Shown here one piece after another: positions 15,628 to 24,419 of a DNA stretch of 64,000 nt. The translations under genes and the position numbers were made by a program. Under the pieces are notes generated by a model. The model was not told the origin of the DNA and ran no database searches. It saw only the letters and a program-made list of their open reading frames with translations. Every line of letters starts with the position of its first letter. The stretch's first letter is position 1. The stretch comes from an uncultured Eubacteriales bacterium (GTDB lineage: Bacteria; Bacillota; Clostridia; Oscillospirales; CAG-272). The stretch spans positions 1 through 64,000 of the forward strand of contig CAKRNO010000004.1 of NCBI GenBank assembly GCA_934371135.1, written 5' to 3'.

Positions 15628-16149
15628 TTACGCTTCCGCGGGAGCGGCTTCGCCTTCGCCCTGCTTGTCGATAACGGCCTGCAGGCAACGGGCAAAACTG
15701 TTGAGCGGGCCCATCATAGAGCCGAGCATACGGGCAATGAGCGTCTCCTTGGACGGGATCTCCGCCAGGGCGTTCACCCCTGCGGCATCGAGCGTCTCAC
15801 CGTCAACAAAACCGGCTTTGATCTCGAAGGTCTCCACCTTGTCGGCGTATTCCTTCATGATCTTGGCGGCGGCGACGGGGTCGGTCGCGCTGATCGCGAT
15901 ACCGGTCATACCGGTGAGGTACTGCTTGAGGTCTCCGTAACCGGCGCCTTCGCAGGCACGACCGATCATGGAGTTCTTCTTGACGCTGTAAACAACGCCC
16001 GCTTTACGCAGTGCCGCACGGAGCGCGGTATCGTTCTCCACCGTGATGCCTTCGTACTTGACAAGCACGCCGGCAACCGCACCCTTGATCTGTTCGGTCA
16101 GGTCGGCGACGAGTGCCTGCTTCTCAGCAAGAATCTTCTTACTAGGCAT
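15628..16149 (-). CDS. rplJ: 50S ribosomal protein L10
   Basis: Anchors L7/L12 dimers to the ribosome and represses its own operon through the leader. 173 residues, standard N-terminal RNA-binding part (LAEKQALVADLTEQIKGA) with VKKNSMIGRACEG, and a C-terminal L12-binding helix (ETLIARMLGSMMGPLNSFAR). GGAGG lies before ATG 16149. rplK and rplA are not upstream, so the L11-L1 part of the usual cluster is elsewhere. Confidence 0.97.
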   Translation of the reverse strand: MPSKKILAEKQALVADLTEQIKGAVAGVLVKYEGITVENDTALRAALRKAGVVYSVKKNSMIGRACEGAGYGDLKQYLTGMTGIAISATDPVAAAKIMKEYADKVETFEIKAGFVDGETLDAAGVNALAEIPSKETLIARMLGSMMGPLNSFARCLQAVIDKQGEGEAAPAEA

Positions 16150-16164
16150 TTCATTTCCTCCGTT

Positions 16165-16290
16165 TGTGATAAAAAAATAATCCTTTCACGGCGAGCCGAG
16201 AAAGGACAAAAAACACATAAAAATGCACTGTCTGTCTCACCTCGGCAGGAAAGCAAAGCTTTTACCGTGAACCTGCTGTCTCAGGATAAC
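16165..16290 (-). ncRNA. Ribosomal protein L10 leader
   Basis: On the minus strand the leader carries CCTGAGACAGCAGG and, after about 20 bases, CCTGCCGAGGTGAGACAG, the paired conserved segments of the L10 leader. A stem with CTCGGC/GCCG follows before rplJ. Its position between promoter and rplJ fits autoregulation by L10-L12. Confidence 0.85.
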
Positions 16291-16296
16291 GATGAT

Positions 16297-16325
16297 ATTA
16301 TAGCACCCGCCCCGCCACTTGTCAA
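16297..16325 (-). promoter_or_regulatory. Promoter of rplJ-rplL
   Basis: Minus strand TTGACA (16320-16325), 17-bp spacer, extended TGC-TATAAT (16297-16302): a near-consensus promoter. Confidence 0.9.
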
Positions 16326-16393
16326 GGGGGAAAGACAAAATAATTGCAGAATTCCTGGATCGGTCTGCCGGTGGGATCTTTCGTTTGGCTTGT

Positions 16394-16539
16394 GGGCGAC
16401 CAGTGGTCGCCCCTGCAACGCGGAGCCGCAACTTTGCGAGGACCTTTTTCGGGATGCGGGCGACCGGTGGTCGCCCCTACGTTGGGATAGCATGGCGCCG
16501 CCGGAATTTCCCCGGAGCGTGGCCGACCATTGGTCGCTC
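16394..16539. repeat. Three GGGCGACC-N3-GGTCGCCC palindromes
   Basis: Palindromes at 16394-16412, 16458-16476 and 16521-16539 (the last diverged). Flanks CCTGC or CCTAC follow the first two. The same unit bounds the element at 34945-35050. The stretch from 16326 to 16665 has no gene. Confidence 0.75.
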
Positions 16540-16665
16540 GCCCAAGTGTTGCGGCGGGTGAGGGGGTGAAACGCACAGAGCGCGCGGCTGTCTCCGAGAC
16601 GGGCACCCCTCCTTTTGTTTTGCGCGAGCCATAAAAACGCAACGAAAAGGTTTTGGAGAGGGGGT

Positions 16666-16704
16666 GCGGGGGAGCACCTTTTCCGGAAAAAGGTGCTCCC
16701 CCGC
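16666..16704 (-). terminator. Terminator downstream of rsgA
   Basis: A long stem GCGGGGGAGCACCTTTT with its complement, loop CCGG, about 37 bases past the rsgA stop. The downstream tail is C/T-rich rather than pure T. Confidence 0.65.
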
Positions 16705-16740
16705 ATATTGTCGTCTCTTTTAAGAGTGTCGTCCTCTATA

Positions 16741-17685
16741 TTAATAGGTATTCTTTTTAATCTTGAGGGTGCGGTAGAGGGACCTGTAGCTCTCGTGGCG
16801 GGAGGGCGCGATGGCGCCGCTCTGCACGGCGCGGGCAATGGCGCACTCGGCGGGACCCTCGCCGGTGTGGGTACAGTCCGGGTAACGGCACGCGCCGCGA
16901 TAGGGCGCAAAGTCGCGGAACGCGTCAAAGAGGTCGTCGAGCGAGAGGAAGTCAAACCGCATGAAGTCCAGCATCGAAAAACCCGGCGTATCTGCGAGGA
17001 ACCCGCAGTCCGGGGTGTCCGTCGTCGGAAAGAGCTCGACATGGCGGGTGGTGTGTCTGCCGCGTTCGATGCGCGCGGAGACGTCGTTCGTCGCGAGCGA
17101 CAGACCCGGGAACAGGCAGTTCATGAGCGTGGATTTTCCAACGCCGGACGCCCCCGCAAAGGCGGCGCATCTGCCGCCGCGGACGTGCTCCGCAATGTAG
17201 GCGCGCAGGGACCCGACCCCGGTGCCGGCGGCGCCGGAGAGTGGGAATACCGTAAAGCCGGCCTGCCGGTAGAGCGCCGTGTAATGCTCTGCTGCCGCGG
17301 GGTCGCAATCCGACTTCGTGACCACCAGCACCGGCTCGATGCCGTTGTGCTCCGCGATCGCGAGGAGCTTATCCAGCGTCTCGGTCACCGGCGCGGGGCG
17401 CGCCGCCGCAATGACCGAGAACAGAATATCCAGATTGGCGAGCGGGGGGCGGATGAGCACATTCCTGCGCGGCAGGATCTCACGGATGACGGCGGTCTCG
17501 TCGGGCGCCGCCTCGTCAAAGCGGAGCAGCACCTCGTCGCCGACCGTCACCTTTTCGTCCTCGTGGCGGAACGCCCCCTTGGCGCGGCAGGAGAACAGCC
17601 GCACGGCGCCCCCCGACACGGTGCGCACCGTGTAGAGCCCGCCGAGCCCCTTGATGATCTTACCCTGAACGGTCGTTTCTGTCAT
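16741..17685 (-). CDS. rsgA: Ribosome small-subunit-dependent GTPase RsgA
   Basis: Checks late maturation of the 30S subunit. 314 residues: N-terminal OB fold, then a circularly permuted GTPase with VVTKSD (G4) ahead of the P-loop GASGVGKST (about residue 180) and DTPGF (G3), and a C-terminal zinc site CRYPDCTHTGEGPAEC. ATG 17685 overlaps the rlmN stop by 4 bases. Last gene of the long operon. The Stp1/PrkC phosphatase-kinase pair often found between rlmN and rsgA in Firmicutes is not here. Confidence 0.95.
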   Translation of the reverse strand: MTETTVQGKIIKGLGGLYTVRTVSGGAVRLFSCRAKGAFRHEDEKVTVGDEVLLRFDEAAPDETAVIREILPRRNVLIRPPLANLDILFSVIAAARPAPVTETLDKLLAIAEHNGIEPVLVVTKSDCDPAAAEHYTALYRQAGFTVFPLSGAAGTGVGSLRAYIAEHVRGGRCAAFAGASGVGKSTLMNCLFPGLSLATNDVSARIERGRHTTRHVELFPTTDTPDCGFLADTPGFSMLDFMRFDFLSLDDLFDAFRDFAPYRGACRYPDCTHTGEGPAECAIARAVQSGAIAPSRHESYRSLYRTLKIKKNTY

Positions 17686-18746
17686 GCTTTGTTTCCCGTT
17701 TCGTTGTTGTCCGCCTGCTTTTTGCGGAGCTGACCGCAGGCGGCGTCGATATCCGCGCCGAGGCGCCGGCGCACCGTCGCGACGATCCCGCGGCGGGTGA
17801 GCACTTCGGCAAAGGCGTTCGCCTCCGCGGCGGTGCCGTGGCGGAAGCCCGTCTCCGCCACCTCGTTCACACGGATGAGATTGACATGGATCGGTACCCG
17901 CCCGAGGTGCGTAAGGAGCACGTCGGCGAGCACCTCTGCGTCACGGGTGCTGTCGTTCTTGCCTGCGATGAGGGTATATTCAAAGGAGATGCGCCGCCCG
18001 GTCACCCTGAAGTAGTCGGCACAGGCACGGAGCAGCTCCGCGACGGGGTAACGCCGGTTCACCGGCATGATGGCGCTGCGCGCCTCGTCGGTCGCGGCAT
18101 GTAGCGAGACGGAGAGGGTGATCGGCAGATCCTCTTTTGCAAGGTCGTAGATGCGCGGCACGATGCCGCAGGTGGAGAGGGAAATGTGTCGGTAGCCGAT
18201 GTTCAGCCCCGCCGGGTGACCGACAAGGCGCAGGAATTTCATCACATTGTCATAGTTGTCGAGCGGCTCGCCGATCCCCATGAGTACCACGCCGTCGATG
18301 CGCTCGCCCGCGTCGAGCGACGCGGCGATGATCTGCCCCAGCATCTCGGACGGGGTCAGGTTCCGCACCTTGCCGCCGATGGTGGAGGCGCAGAATTTAC
18401 AACCCATCGGGCACCCGACCTCACTCGAAATGCACAGGGTGGTGCCGTGATGATAGCGCATGAGCACGCTCTCGACGCAGTTGCCGTCGAGGAGACGAAA
18501 GAGGTATTTCACGGTGCCGTCGAGGGCGCTCGTCTGCCTGACCTTCACGGTGGGGAGCCGCCATTCGCACCTCTCCGCGAGCGTCCCGCGCAGGGCGGCG
18601 GGGAGGTTGGACATGGCTTCGATCGGGGTGCCGCGGCGGCACCAGTCAAAAATCTGCTTTGCACGGTAGCGCGGCTGCCCCAGGGAGGCAAGGTACGTCT
18701 CGATCTCCTCCGGGAGCAGGGACAAAAGGTCGATTTTCTCTGTCAT
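17682..18746 (-). CDS. rlmN: Dual-specificity 23S rRNA/tRNA adenine-C2 methyltransferase RlmN
   Basis: Radical-SAM enzyme that methylates A2503 of 23S rRNA and A37 of some tRNAs. 354 residues. The iron-sulfur cluster motif CPMGCKFC binds SAM. GIGEPLDNYDN, SLSTCGIVPRI and LHAATDEARS are family landmarks, and the C-terminal DIDAACGQLR carries the Cys that forms the RNA adduct. ATGA overlap with rsmB upstream and rsgA downstream shows translational coupling. Confidence 0.95.
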   Translation of the reverse strand: MTEKIDLLSLLPEEIETYLASLGQPRYRAKQIFDWCRRGTPIEAMSNLPAALRGTLAERCEWRLPTVKVRQTSALDGTVKYLFRLLDGNCVESVLMRYHHGTTLCISSEVGCPMGCKFCASTIGGKVRNLTPSEMLGQIIAASLDAGERIDGVVLMGIGEPLDNYDNVMKFLRLVGHPAGLNIGYRHISLSTCGIVPRIYDLAKEDLPITLSVSLHAATDEARSAIMPVNRRYPVAELLRACADYFRVTGRRISFEYTLIAGKNDSTRDAEVLADVLLTHLGRVPIHVNLIRVNEVAETGFRHGTAAEANAFAEVLTRRGIVATVRRRLGADIDAACGQLRKKQADNNETGNKA

Positions 18747-20047
18747 GCTTTCTCCTTGCCGCTCTTGCGGAATTTCGCGAGATAGAAGCCGTCCGTGCCG
18801 TGGCGGTGGGGGTAGAGCGTCAGCCGCCCGCCCTCCGACGCCAGCGCGCCGACGGTGAAATCCTCGGGAGTAAAGTCTTCGTGCGCGGCGCGGAACGCGT
18901 CCGTGACCGCTTCATTCTCCCCGGGGTTTACGGTACAGGTGGAGTAGAGGAGCACTCCGCCGGGGCGGACGCACCCCGCCGCGTTTTCGAGGATGGCACT
19001 TTGCAGCGCCGGCAGCTCGTCCGCCGCGCGGAGATCCTTATAGCGGAGGTCGGGTTTTTTGGAGAGCACGCCGAGCCCCGAGCAGGGCACGTCACAGATG
19101 ACACGGTCGCCGAGCCCGGAAAGGGCGGGAGCGGGGGCGGTGGCGTCCTGCTCCTCCGCGGTGACGCAGGTGAGCCCGAGACGGGCGGCGCCGCTCTCAA
19201 TCAACGAGAGCTTGGACGCGTGAAGGTCAAAGGAGAGTACCCGCCCGCGGTTTTCCATGCGGATGGCGGCGCCGAACGACTTCCCGCCCGGGCAGGCGCA
19301 GAGGTCAATGACCGTCTCGCCGGGCTCCGCCCCGAGGACCTCCGTCGCAATCTGGGAGGCTTCATCCTGCACGAAAAACCATCCGTCGGCGAAGCCGGGG
19401 AGGTCGCGCGGGGGGCAGGTGCCAGAGAGGCGGACGCCCGCCGGGGCATAGGGGGTCGCCGCGGCGTCGATGCCCGCGGCGGCAAGGCGCGCGAGATAGT
19501 CCGCGCGCGAAATCTTCAGGGTATTGACGCGCAGGGTCATGCGCGGCGGCTGTGCCGTCGCGCACAGAAAGTCCTCCGCCTCGTCACCGAGGACGGCGGA
19601 AAGCCGCTTCACGGTCGCGAGGGGGACGGAGTAGCAGACGGAGAGATAGCGCGCCTCGTTCTTGTCTCTCGGGGGCAGAGGCAGGGCATCCAGCGCCGAT
19701 GCGGCGCGGAGCACGCCGTTGATAAAGCTCTTTTCTCCCCGGCTCCCCGCGAGCTCTACCCATGCGTTGACGGTCGCGTGGCGGGGGGTACGGAGGTAAA
19801 ACAGCTCATAAAGCCCACATTCGAGGATGGTTTTCGCGGCAGGGGAGACATCCGAGCGGCGCGCGAGCGCTCCGATGGCATAGTCCAGCGTGAGCTTATG
19901 CTCGACGGTGCCGTACACGAGCGCGGTGAGATAACGGCGGTCGGCGTCGGGGAGTGCCTCCGCCGCCCTGCCGATGGCAAGATTGATATAGGCGTCGCCC
20001 GCCTCCCACCTGGCAAGCACACGCAGTGCAGTCAGCCGGAGGTTCAT
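18743..20047 (-). CDS. rsmB: 16S rRNA cytosine-967 C5-methyltransferase RsmB
   Basis: 434 residues. An N-terminal NusB-like helical domain (about 1-130, with ALVYGTVEHKLTLDYAIG) is joined to a Rossmann methyltransferase with DLCACPGGKSF (SAM loop), ICDVPCSGLGVLSKKPDLRY (first catalytic Cys) and LLYSTCTVNPGENE (second Cys). Methylates C967 in the small-subunit rRNA. Overlaps fmt upstream and rlmN downstream by 4 bases each. Confidence 0.95.
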   Translation of the reverse strand: MNLRLTALRVLARWEAGDAYINLAIGRAAEALPDADRRYLTALVYGTVEHKLTLDYAIGALARRSDVSPAAKTILECGLYELFYLRTPRHATVNAWVELAGSRGEKSFINGVLRAASALDALPLPPRDKNEARYLSVCYSVPLATVKRLSAVLGDEAEDFLCATAQPPRMTLRVNTLKISRADYLARLAAAGIDAAATPYAPAGVRLSGTCPPRDLPGFADGWFFVQDEASQIATEVLGAEPGETVIDLCACPGGKSFGAAIRMENRGRVLSFDLHASKLSLIESGAARLGLTCVTAEEQDATAPAPALSGLGDRVICDVPCSGLGVLSKKPDLRYKDLRAADELPALQSAILENAAGCVRPGGVLLYSTCTVNPGENEAVTDAFRAAHEDFTPEDFTVGALASEGGRLTLYPHRHGTDGFYLAKFRKSGKEKA

Positions 20048-20982
20048 CTGCCGAGTCGCTCCCCGACCGCGAGGTGCGCCCCGCGCAGGAACGCGGCGGC
20101 GGTCATGGTGCCTCTTCCCTCGGGGCGGAGCTTCGTCAGTCGGAGGGCGCCCTCCCCGCAGGCGACGGTAATGCCGCCGTCGCCGGTCTGGTCGAGCGCG
20201 AGGATGGTACCGGGCGCGCCGTGCCCCTCGGTCGGGCGCGCGGCGAGGACCTTCAGCAGCTTGCCGTCCGGCAGGTAGGTAAAGGGCAACGGGATGGGGG
20301 TCAGCCCGCGCAGGATGCAGTCCAGAGCGGTGGCGGACTTTGTAAAGTCAATCTCACATTCGCTTTTTTCAATCTTGGCGGCGTAGGTCATACCCTCCCC
20401 GCTCTGCGGGGAACGCGGGGCGGTGCCTGCTGCGAGCTCGTCGAGCGCCAGGGGGAGCAGCTCTGCCCCGAGGGCGGCGCTGCGGTCGTGGACGGTCTCA
20501 AAGGTATCCTCTTTCGTGATGGGAAACGCGCGGGTCATGAGAATATCACCGGTGTCCAGCCCCTCGTCCATATACATGACGGTGACGCCCGTCTCGGTGT
20601 CGCCCGCCATAATCGCCCGCTGCATCGGGGCGGCGCCGCGCCAGCGCGGCAGGAGGGAGACGTGCAGGTTGATACAGCCGTAGCGGGGGGTATCCAGCAC
20701 GAACTTCGGCAGGATTTTCCCGTACGCAACGACGACGATGACGTCGGGCGACCTGGCTTTCAGCCATGCTTCAAATTCCGGGGTACGGATCTTTTCCGGC
20801 TGGACGACCGGGACCCCGTGCGCGGCGGCGAGGACCTTGACAGGCGGGGGCGTGAGGGTATAGCTGCGCCCGGCGGGCTTGTCAGGCTGTGTGACGACTG
20901 CCGTGACGGTATGCGACGAGGCGAGGAGCGCCTCCAGGCAGGTCGCCGCGATCTCGGGCGTGCCCATAAAGACAACGTTCAT
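20044..20982 (-). CDS. fmt: Methionyl-tRNA formyltransferase
   Basis: Formylates initiator Met-tRNA using 10-formyl-THF. 312 residues. The family pattern is complete: NVVFMGTPEIAATCLEAL at the N-terminus, a catalytic stretch GCINLHVSLLPRWRGAAPMQ, then MYMDEGLDTGDIL. The C-terminal OB-like tRNA-binding domain includes PGTILALD. Overlaps def by 4 bases, pairing formylation with deformylation. Confidence 0.96.
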   Translation of the reverse strand: MNVVFMGTPEIAATCLEALLASSHTVTAVVTQPDKPAGRSYTLTPPPVKVLAAAHGVPVVQPEKIRTPEFEAWLKARSPDVIVVVAYGKILPKFVLDTPRYGCINLHVSLLPRWRGAAPMQRAIMAGDTETGVTVMYMDEGLDTGDILMTRAFPITKEDTFETVHDRSAALGAELLPLALDELAAGTAPRSPQSGEGMTYAAKIEKSECEIDFTKSATALDCILRGLTPIPLPFTYLPDGKLLKVLAARPTEGHGAPGTILALDQTGDGGITVACGEGALRLTKLRPEGRGTMTAAAFLRGAHLAVGERLGR

Positions 20983-21446
20983 TCTTCGACCTCGACCTCC
21001 CCTGCGACGGTGCCCGGGTCGGTAAAGAGCTTACCGTCCAGGTGGTCGATCTCATGGCAGAAGGCGCGGGCGAGCAGATCCTCCCCGCGGTATTCGACCT
21101 CCTTGCCGGTGCGGTCGAGCGCCCGCACGACCACCTTGCGGGGGCGGTGCGTCCTCGCCCATTTCTTCGGCAGGGAGAGACAACCCTCCACCTCGCACTG
21201 CTCACCCGACCAGGAAACAATCTTCGGATTGATGAGCTCCAGTACCTCACCGGGCTCCACCTCGATGACGACCACGCGGCGGAGGACGCCGACCTGCGGC
21301 GCGGCGAGCCCGACGCCGTTCGCGCGGCGCATGGTGTCCGTCATATCATCCAGCAGCTGGAGGATGCGCGGGGTGATCTCGGTGACGGGGCGGCTGATCT
21401 TACGGAGGACCGGGTCGCCCTCCAGAACGATTTTCAGGTATGCCAT
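20979..21446 (-). CDS. def: Peptide deformylase
   Basis: Removes the N-formyl group from new proteins. 155 residues with all three motifs: GVGLAAPQVG, EGCLS and CHEIDHLDG (metal ligands Cys and two His, catalytic Glu). ATG 21446 starts MAYLKIVLEGDPVLRKISRP, the usual deformylase N-terminus; AAAGGAG lies 12 bases upstream, a longish spacing. A longer frame to 21605 overlaps priA and is not real. Confidence 0.95.
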   Translation of the reverse strand: MAYLKIVLEGDPVLRKISRPVTEITPRILQLLDDMTDTMRRANGVGLAAPQVGVLRRVVVIEVEPGEVLELINPKIVSWSGEQCEVEGCLSLPKKWARTHRPRKVVVRALDRTGKEVEYRGEDLLARAFCHEIDHLDGKLFTDPGTVAGEVEVEE

Positions 21447-21519
21447 AATGATGATGGTCTCCTTTCGGAATAGGTCGGTCACATACGGGATGCGGGAAGT
21501 TACGCGGAAAAGCGGTCGG

Positions 21520-23766
21520 TCACGCGTGCAGGGGGTTGATATCCACCGCGGCAGAGACGCCGCGGAGAGTCGATGCAAACAGCAACAGCTCCCGGACGTA
21601 CGCACGGGAGCGCGTGTTCCAACGGCATTTGAGGACGAGGCGCATCCGGTACTGCTCCGCGGCGCGGTAGACCTGCGCCTCCAGGGGGCCGAACAGCGTC
21701 AGCGGCGTATCGGCGTATTTTTCACCAGCGAGCGACTTCGCGAGGTCTGCACACTTGCCGATCGCCTCCGAGAGGCGCCCCTCGTCCCGCGAGGTGAGCG
21801 TCAGCTGCACGAGGTCGCAGAACGGCGGGAAGCACAGCTGCTCACGCAGCTTGATCTCCGACTCGTAAAAGGCAACGTAATCCTGCGCCTGTGCGAGGCG
21901 GATGACGTCATTTGTCGGGGAGAAGGTCTGGATGATCGCCCGCCCGGGGGCGTTTGCCCGCCCGGCTCTGCCGATGACCTGCGTGAGCAGGGAGAACGTG
22001 CGCTCGGAGGCGCGGAAGTCGTTGGCATAGAGCCCGGTGTCGGCGAGGATGACGCCGACGAGCGTGACACGGGGGAAGTCATGCCCCTTCGTCACCATCT
22101 GCGTACCGAGCAGCACATCTTTTTCTCCGCGGCGGAAGCTGTCGAGCATACGGTCATAGACCTGCTTGCCCGTCGCGGTATCCGCGTCCATGCGGAGCAC
22201 CGAAAGATGGCTCTCGTGCCCCTCCACCTCGCTCTCGACTTTTTCCGTCCCGTAGCCGACGTAGGTGAGCCTGCCGTCCCGACAGGCGGGGCAGGTCTTC
22301 GGCGGGGCGGCGCGGTAGCCGCAGAGGTGACAGAGCAGATGCGGCGCCGGGTTGGTATGCAGGGTGAGCGCCACCGAGCAGTGCGGGCAGTTCAGCACCG
22401 TGCCGCAGTTCCGGCACTGGAGCGAGGCGTGATAGCCGCGGCGGTTGAGAAACAGGATCGCCTGCTCGCCGCGCTCCTTGACCGCCGCGAGCGCGTCGTA
22501 GAGCGTGTGGCTCAGTGGCGAGACGTTCCCTGCGCGGAGCTCCCGCCGCATATCGACGATCTCCGCCTCCGGCAGCCTGGCACCGCCGAAGCGCTCGGTC
22601 AGGGGCACCAGCGTGTAACGTCCGTGAGTGGCGGCATAGTAGCTCTCAAAGGAGGGGGTCGCCGAGGCGAGGACGACCAGGGCGTGGTGTACGCCGGCGC
22701 GGTAGGCGCAGACGCGGGTGGCGTGGTACTTGGGGTCCTGCTCGGATTTATAGGTGTGCTCGTGCTCCTCGTCCACGACGATGAGCCCGATGTTCGCAAG
22801 CGGGGCGAAGACGGCACTGCGGGTGCCGATGACGAGATCGACCTCGCCGCGGCGGATCCGGCGCCACGCGTCAAAGCGTTCGCCCGCCGAGAGGGAGGAA
22901 TGAATGACGGCGACGCGCTCTCCGTACCGGGAGCAGAAGATGCGGACGGTCTGTGGCGTCAGGGCAATTTCGGGCACCATGACGATGGCGGTCCTGCCGG
23001 CGGCGAGCGTGCGATCGAGGAGCTTCAGCATGATCTGCGTCTTGCCGCTCCCCGTCACGCCGTGGAGCAGCGCCGCTTTCGCTTCTCCGGTATCCTGCAA
23101 CGCCGCGAGGGCTTCGAACGCGCGCGTCTGCGCGCGGGAGAGGTGGATTTCCCGTCGGTCGCGCTCGCGCGCGAGGTCGGCGTACGGGTTGCGGAAGGTC
23201 TCACGCTCCTCCTGCGCCACATAGCCCTTTGCGATAAGGGCAGAAATCTGTGCCGGTGTGACCGAGAGGTCGCGGCAGAGGTCGCTCCTCTCTACGGTGC
23301 CGTTTTCGGCAAGGTAGGAGAGGATCCGTTTATGCGCCTCGGAGCGCAGGGCTTTCCCCGCGAGCAGGTCGCGGAGCGCGTCCGGGGAGAGCACCGGCGA
23401 GCAGTAGGGCACGCGGTAGATATTCTGCCCGAGCGAGGAAAAGACGGCGGGGGGAAGTACGCACCGCACCGCGTCCCCGAGCGAGCAGAGATAGTAGTCG
23501 GATAAAAAGAGGCATAGCCCGAGCATCTCACCGTCGAGGGCATACGCCGGGTCGAGGGCGGACAGCACGGGCTTGACGGCGACGCCGCTCTGCGGGGTCG
23601 CCTCCCCCATCACTACGCCGAAGACCGGGCGGTCGCCGCGCCCGAACGGCACGGAAACAATGGTGCCGCGGGCGAGCTCCGGCAGATAGTCCGGCAGCAG
23701 GTAGTCAAAGGGGTGGTCAATATGAAACGGGGCGTCCAGTACGCGGACGCTGACGGCGCGCGCCAC
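21520..23766 (-). CDS. priA: Primosomal replication-restart helicase PriA
   Basis: Reloads the replisome at stalled forks. 748 residues. N-terminal 3' fork-binding domain, DEAD-box-like helicase with HGVTGSGKTQI (Walker A) and VVDEEHEHTYK (Walker B), and a zinc region CRNCGTVLNCPHC...CHLCGYR...CPAC. Conserved TQMVTKGHDFP and VIGRAGRA lie in the second helicase lobe. Initiates at GTG 23766, 8 bases after the rpoZ stop, with a weak ribosome-binding site, so coupling to rpoZ is likely. Confidence 0.96.
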   Translation of the reverse strand: MARAVSVRVLDAPFHIDHPFDYLLPDYLPELARGTIVSVPFGRGDRPVFGVVMGEATPQSGVAVKPVLSALDPAYALDGEMLGLCLFLSDYYLCSLGDAVRCVLPPAVFSSLGQNIYRVPYCSPVLSPDALRDLLAGKALRSEAHKRILSYLAENGTVERSDLCRDLSVTPAQISALIAKGYVAQEERETFRNPYADLARERDRREIHLSRAQTRAFEALAALQDTGEAKAALLHGVTGSGKTQIMLKLLDRTLAAGRTAIVMVPEIALTPQTVRIFCSRYGERVAVIHSSLSAGERFDAWRRIRRGEVDLVIGTRSAVFAPLANIGLIVVDEEHEHTYKSEQDPKYHATRVCAYRAGVHHALVVLASATPSFESYYAATHGRYTLVPLTERFGGARLPEAEIVDMRRELRAGNVSPLSHTLYDALAAVKERGEQAILFLNRRGYHASLQCRNCGTVLNCPHCSVALTLHTNPAPHLLCHLCGYRAAPPKTCPACRDGRLTYVGYGTEKVESEVEGHESHLSVLRMDADTATGKQVYDRMLDSFRRGEKDVLLGTQMVTKGHDFPRVTLVGVILADTGLYANDFRASERTFSLLTQVIGRAGRANAPGRAIIQTFSPTNDVIRLAQAQDYVAFYESEIKLREQLCFPPFCDLVQLTLTSRDEGRLSEAIGKCADLAKSLAGEKYADTPLTLFGPLEAQVYRAAEQYRMRLVLKCRWNTRSRAYVRELLLFASTLRGVSAAVDINPLHA

Positions 23767-23774
23767 GGCGGGCT

Positions 23775-24044
23775 TTACTGCTCGCTGTGCCGCACCATGC
23801 GGTAGGTCCCGTCGGCAAGGCGGCGGACGGCGATCTTGACCGCCTTCTGGTCGCGGTATTCGGGCGAGATCATCTGTGCGAGCGTCTGTCCGCCCTCGCG
23901 GTGCTCGTCGATGGCTTTCTGCGCCTCATTGCGCTGCCGTACATATTCGTCGGTCACGAGGCGGGCGCTCTTGGCGATCCCGATGACCAGTTCATAGCGG
24001 TTGAATTTCCCGTGGGTGAGTTCGTCTGCGGTCGGGTGTAACAT
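23775..24044 (-). CDS. rpoZ: RNA polymerase omega subunit
   Basis: Helps assemble RNA polymerase. 89 residues with the omega signature: HGKFNRYELVIGIAKSARLV near the start, DQKAVKIAVRRLADGTYRMV near the end. Position between remA and priA is typical. The 81-base gap on its upstream side is where gmk is usually found; nothing coding is visible in that gap. Confidence 0.85.
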   Translation of the reverse strand: MLHPTADELTHGKFNRYELVIGIAKSARLVTDEYVRQRNEAQKAIDEHREGGQTLAQMISPEYRDQKAVKIAVRRLADGTYRMVRHSEQ

Positions 24045-24125
24045 GATTGTATCTCCTTCTGTCCCGTAAAATGGGTGGCATTGTAAACGGTTTTATACGT
24101 TGGTACGGCGATGCGGCGGGGCGGG

Positions 24126-24410
24126 TCAGGATCCCTCCTCGTCCTCGTCTTCCTCCTCGTCCTCCTCATTGCCGACCTCCTGATCCAGCCGGTTCCAGAG
24201 CGTTTCGGTCTGGATGGCGGAGAGGATCACATGGTCGGAATCCATGATGAGTACGGCGCGGGTGCGTCTCCCGCAGGAGGCGTCAATGACGCGCCCCTCC
24301 TCCTTGGCGTCCTGCACCAGGCGCTTGATCGGCGCGCTGTCCGGGGAGGTGATGGCGACGACGCGCTCTGCCGCGACGAGGTTGCCGAAACCGATATTGA
24401 TGAGTTTCAT
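24126..24410 (-). CDS. remA: RemA/DUF370 extracellular-matrix regulator family protein
   Basis: 94 residues: MKLINIGFGNLVAAERVVAI, then PIKRLVQDAKEEGRVIDA and RTRAVLIMDSDHVILSAIQ, the full DUF370 pattern. In Bacillus subtilis RemA activates biofilm matrix and osmoprotection genes as a DNA-binding ring. Here the last 14 residues are almost all Glu and Asp, an unusual acidic tail that may affect DNA binding. Starts 9 bases after yicC. Confidence 0.9.
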   Translation of the reverse strand: MKLINIGFGNLVAAERVVAITSPDSAPIKRLVQDAKEEGRVIDASCGRRTRAVLIMDSDHVILSAIQTETLWNRLDQEVGNEEDEEEDEDEEGS

Positions 24411-24419
24411 CCTGTCTCC

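Noticed and set aside
20026..23505. 1160-codon plus-strand frame
   Set aside because: It runs antisense through fmt, def and priA, which have full family motifs; high GC at third positions keeps the opposite strand open.
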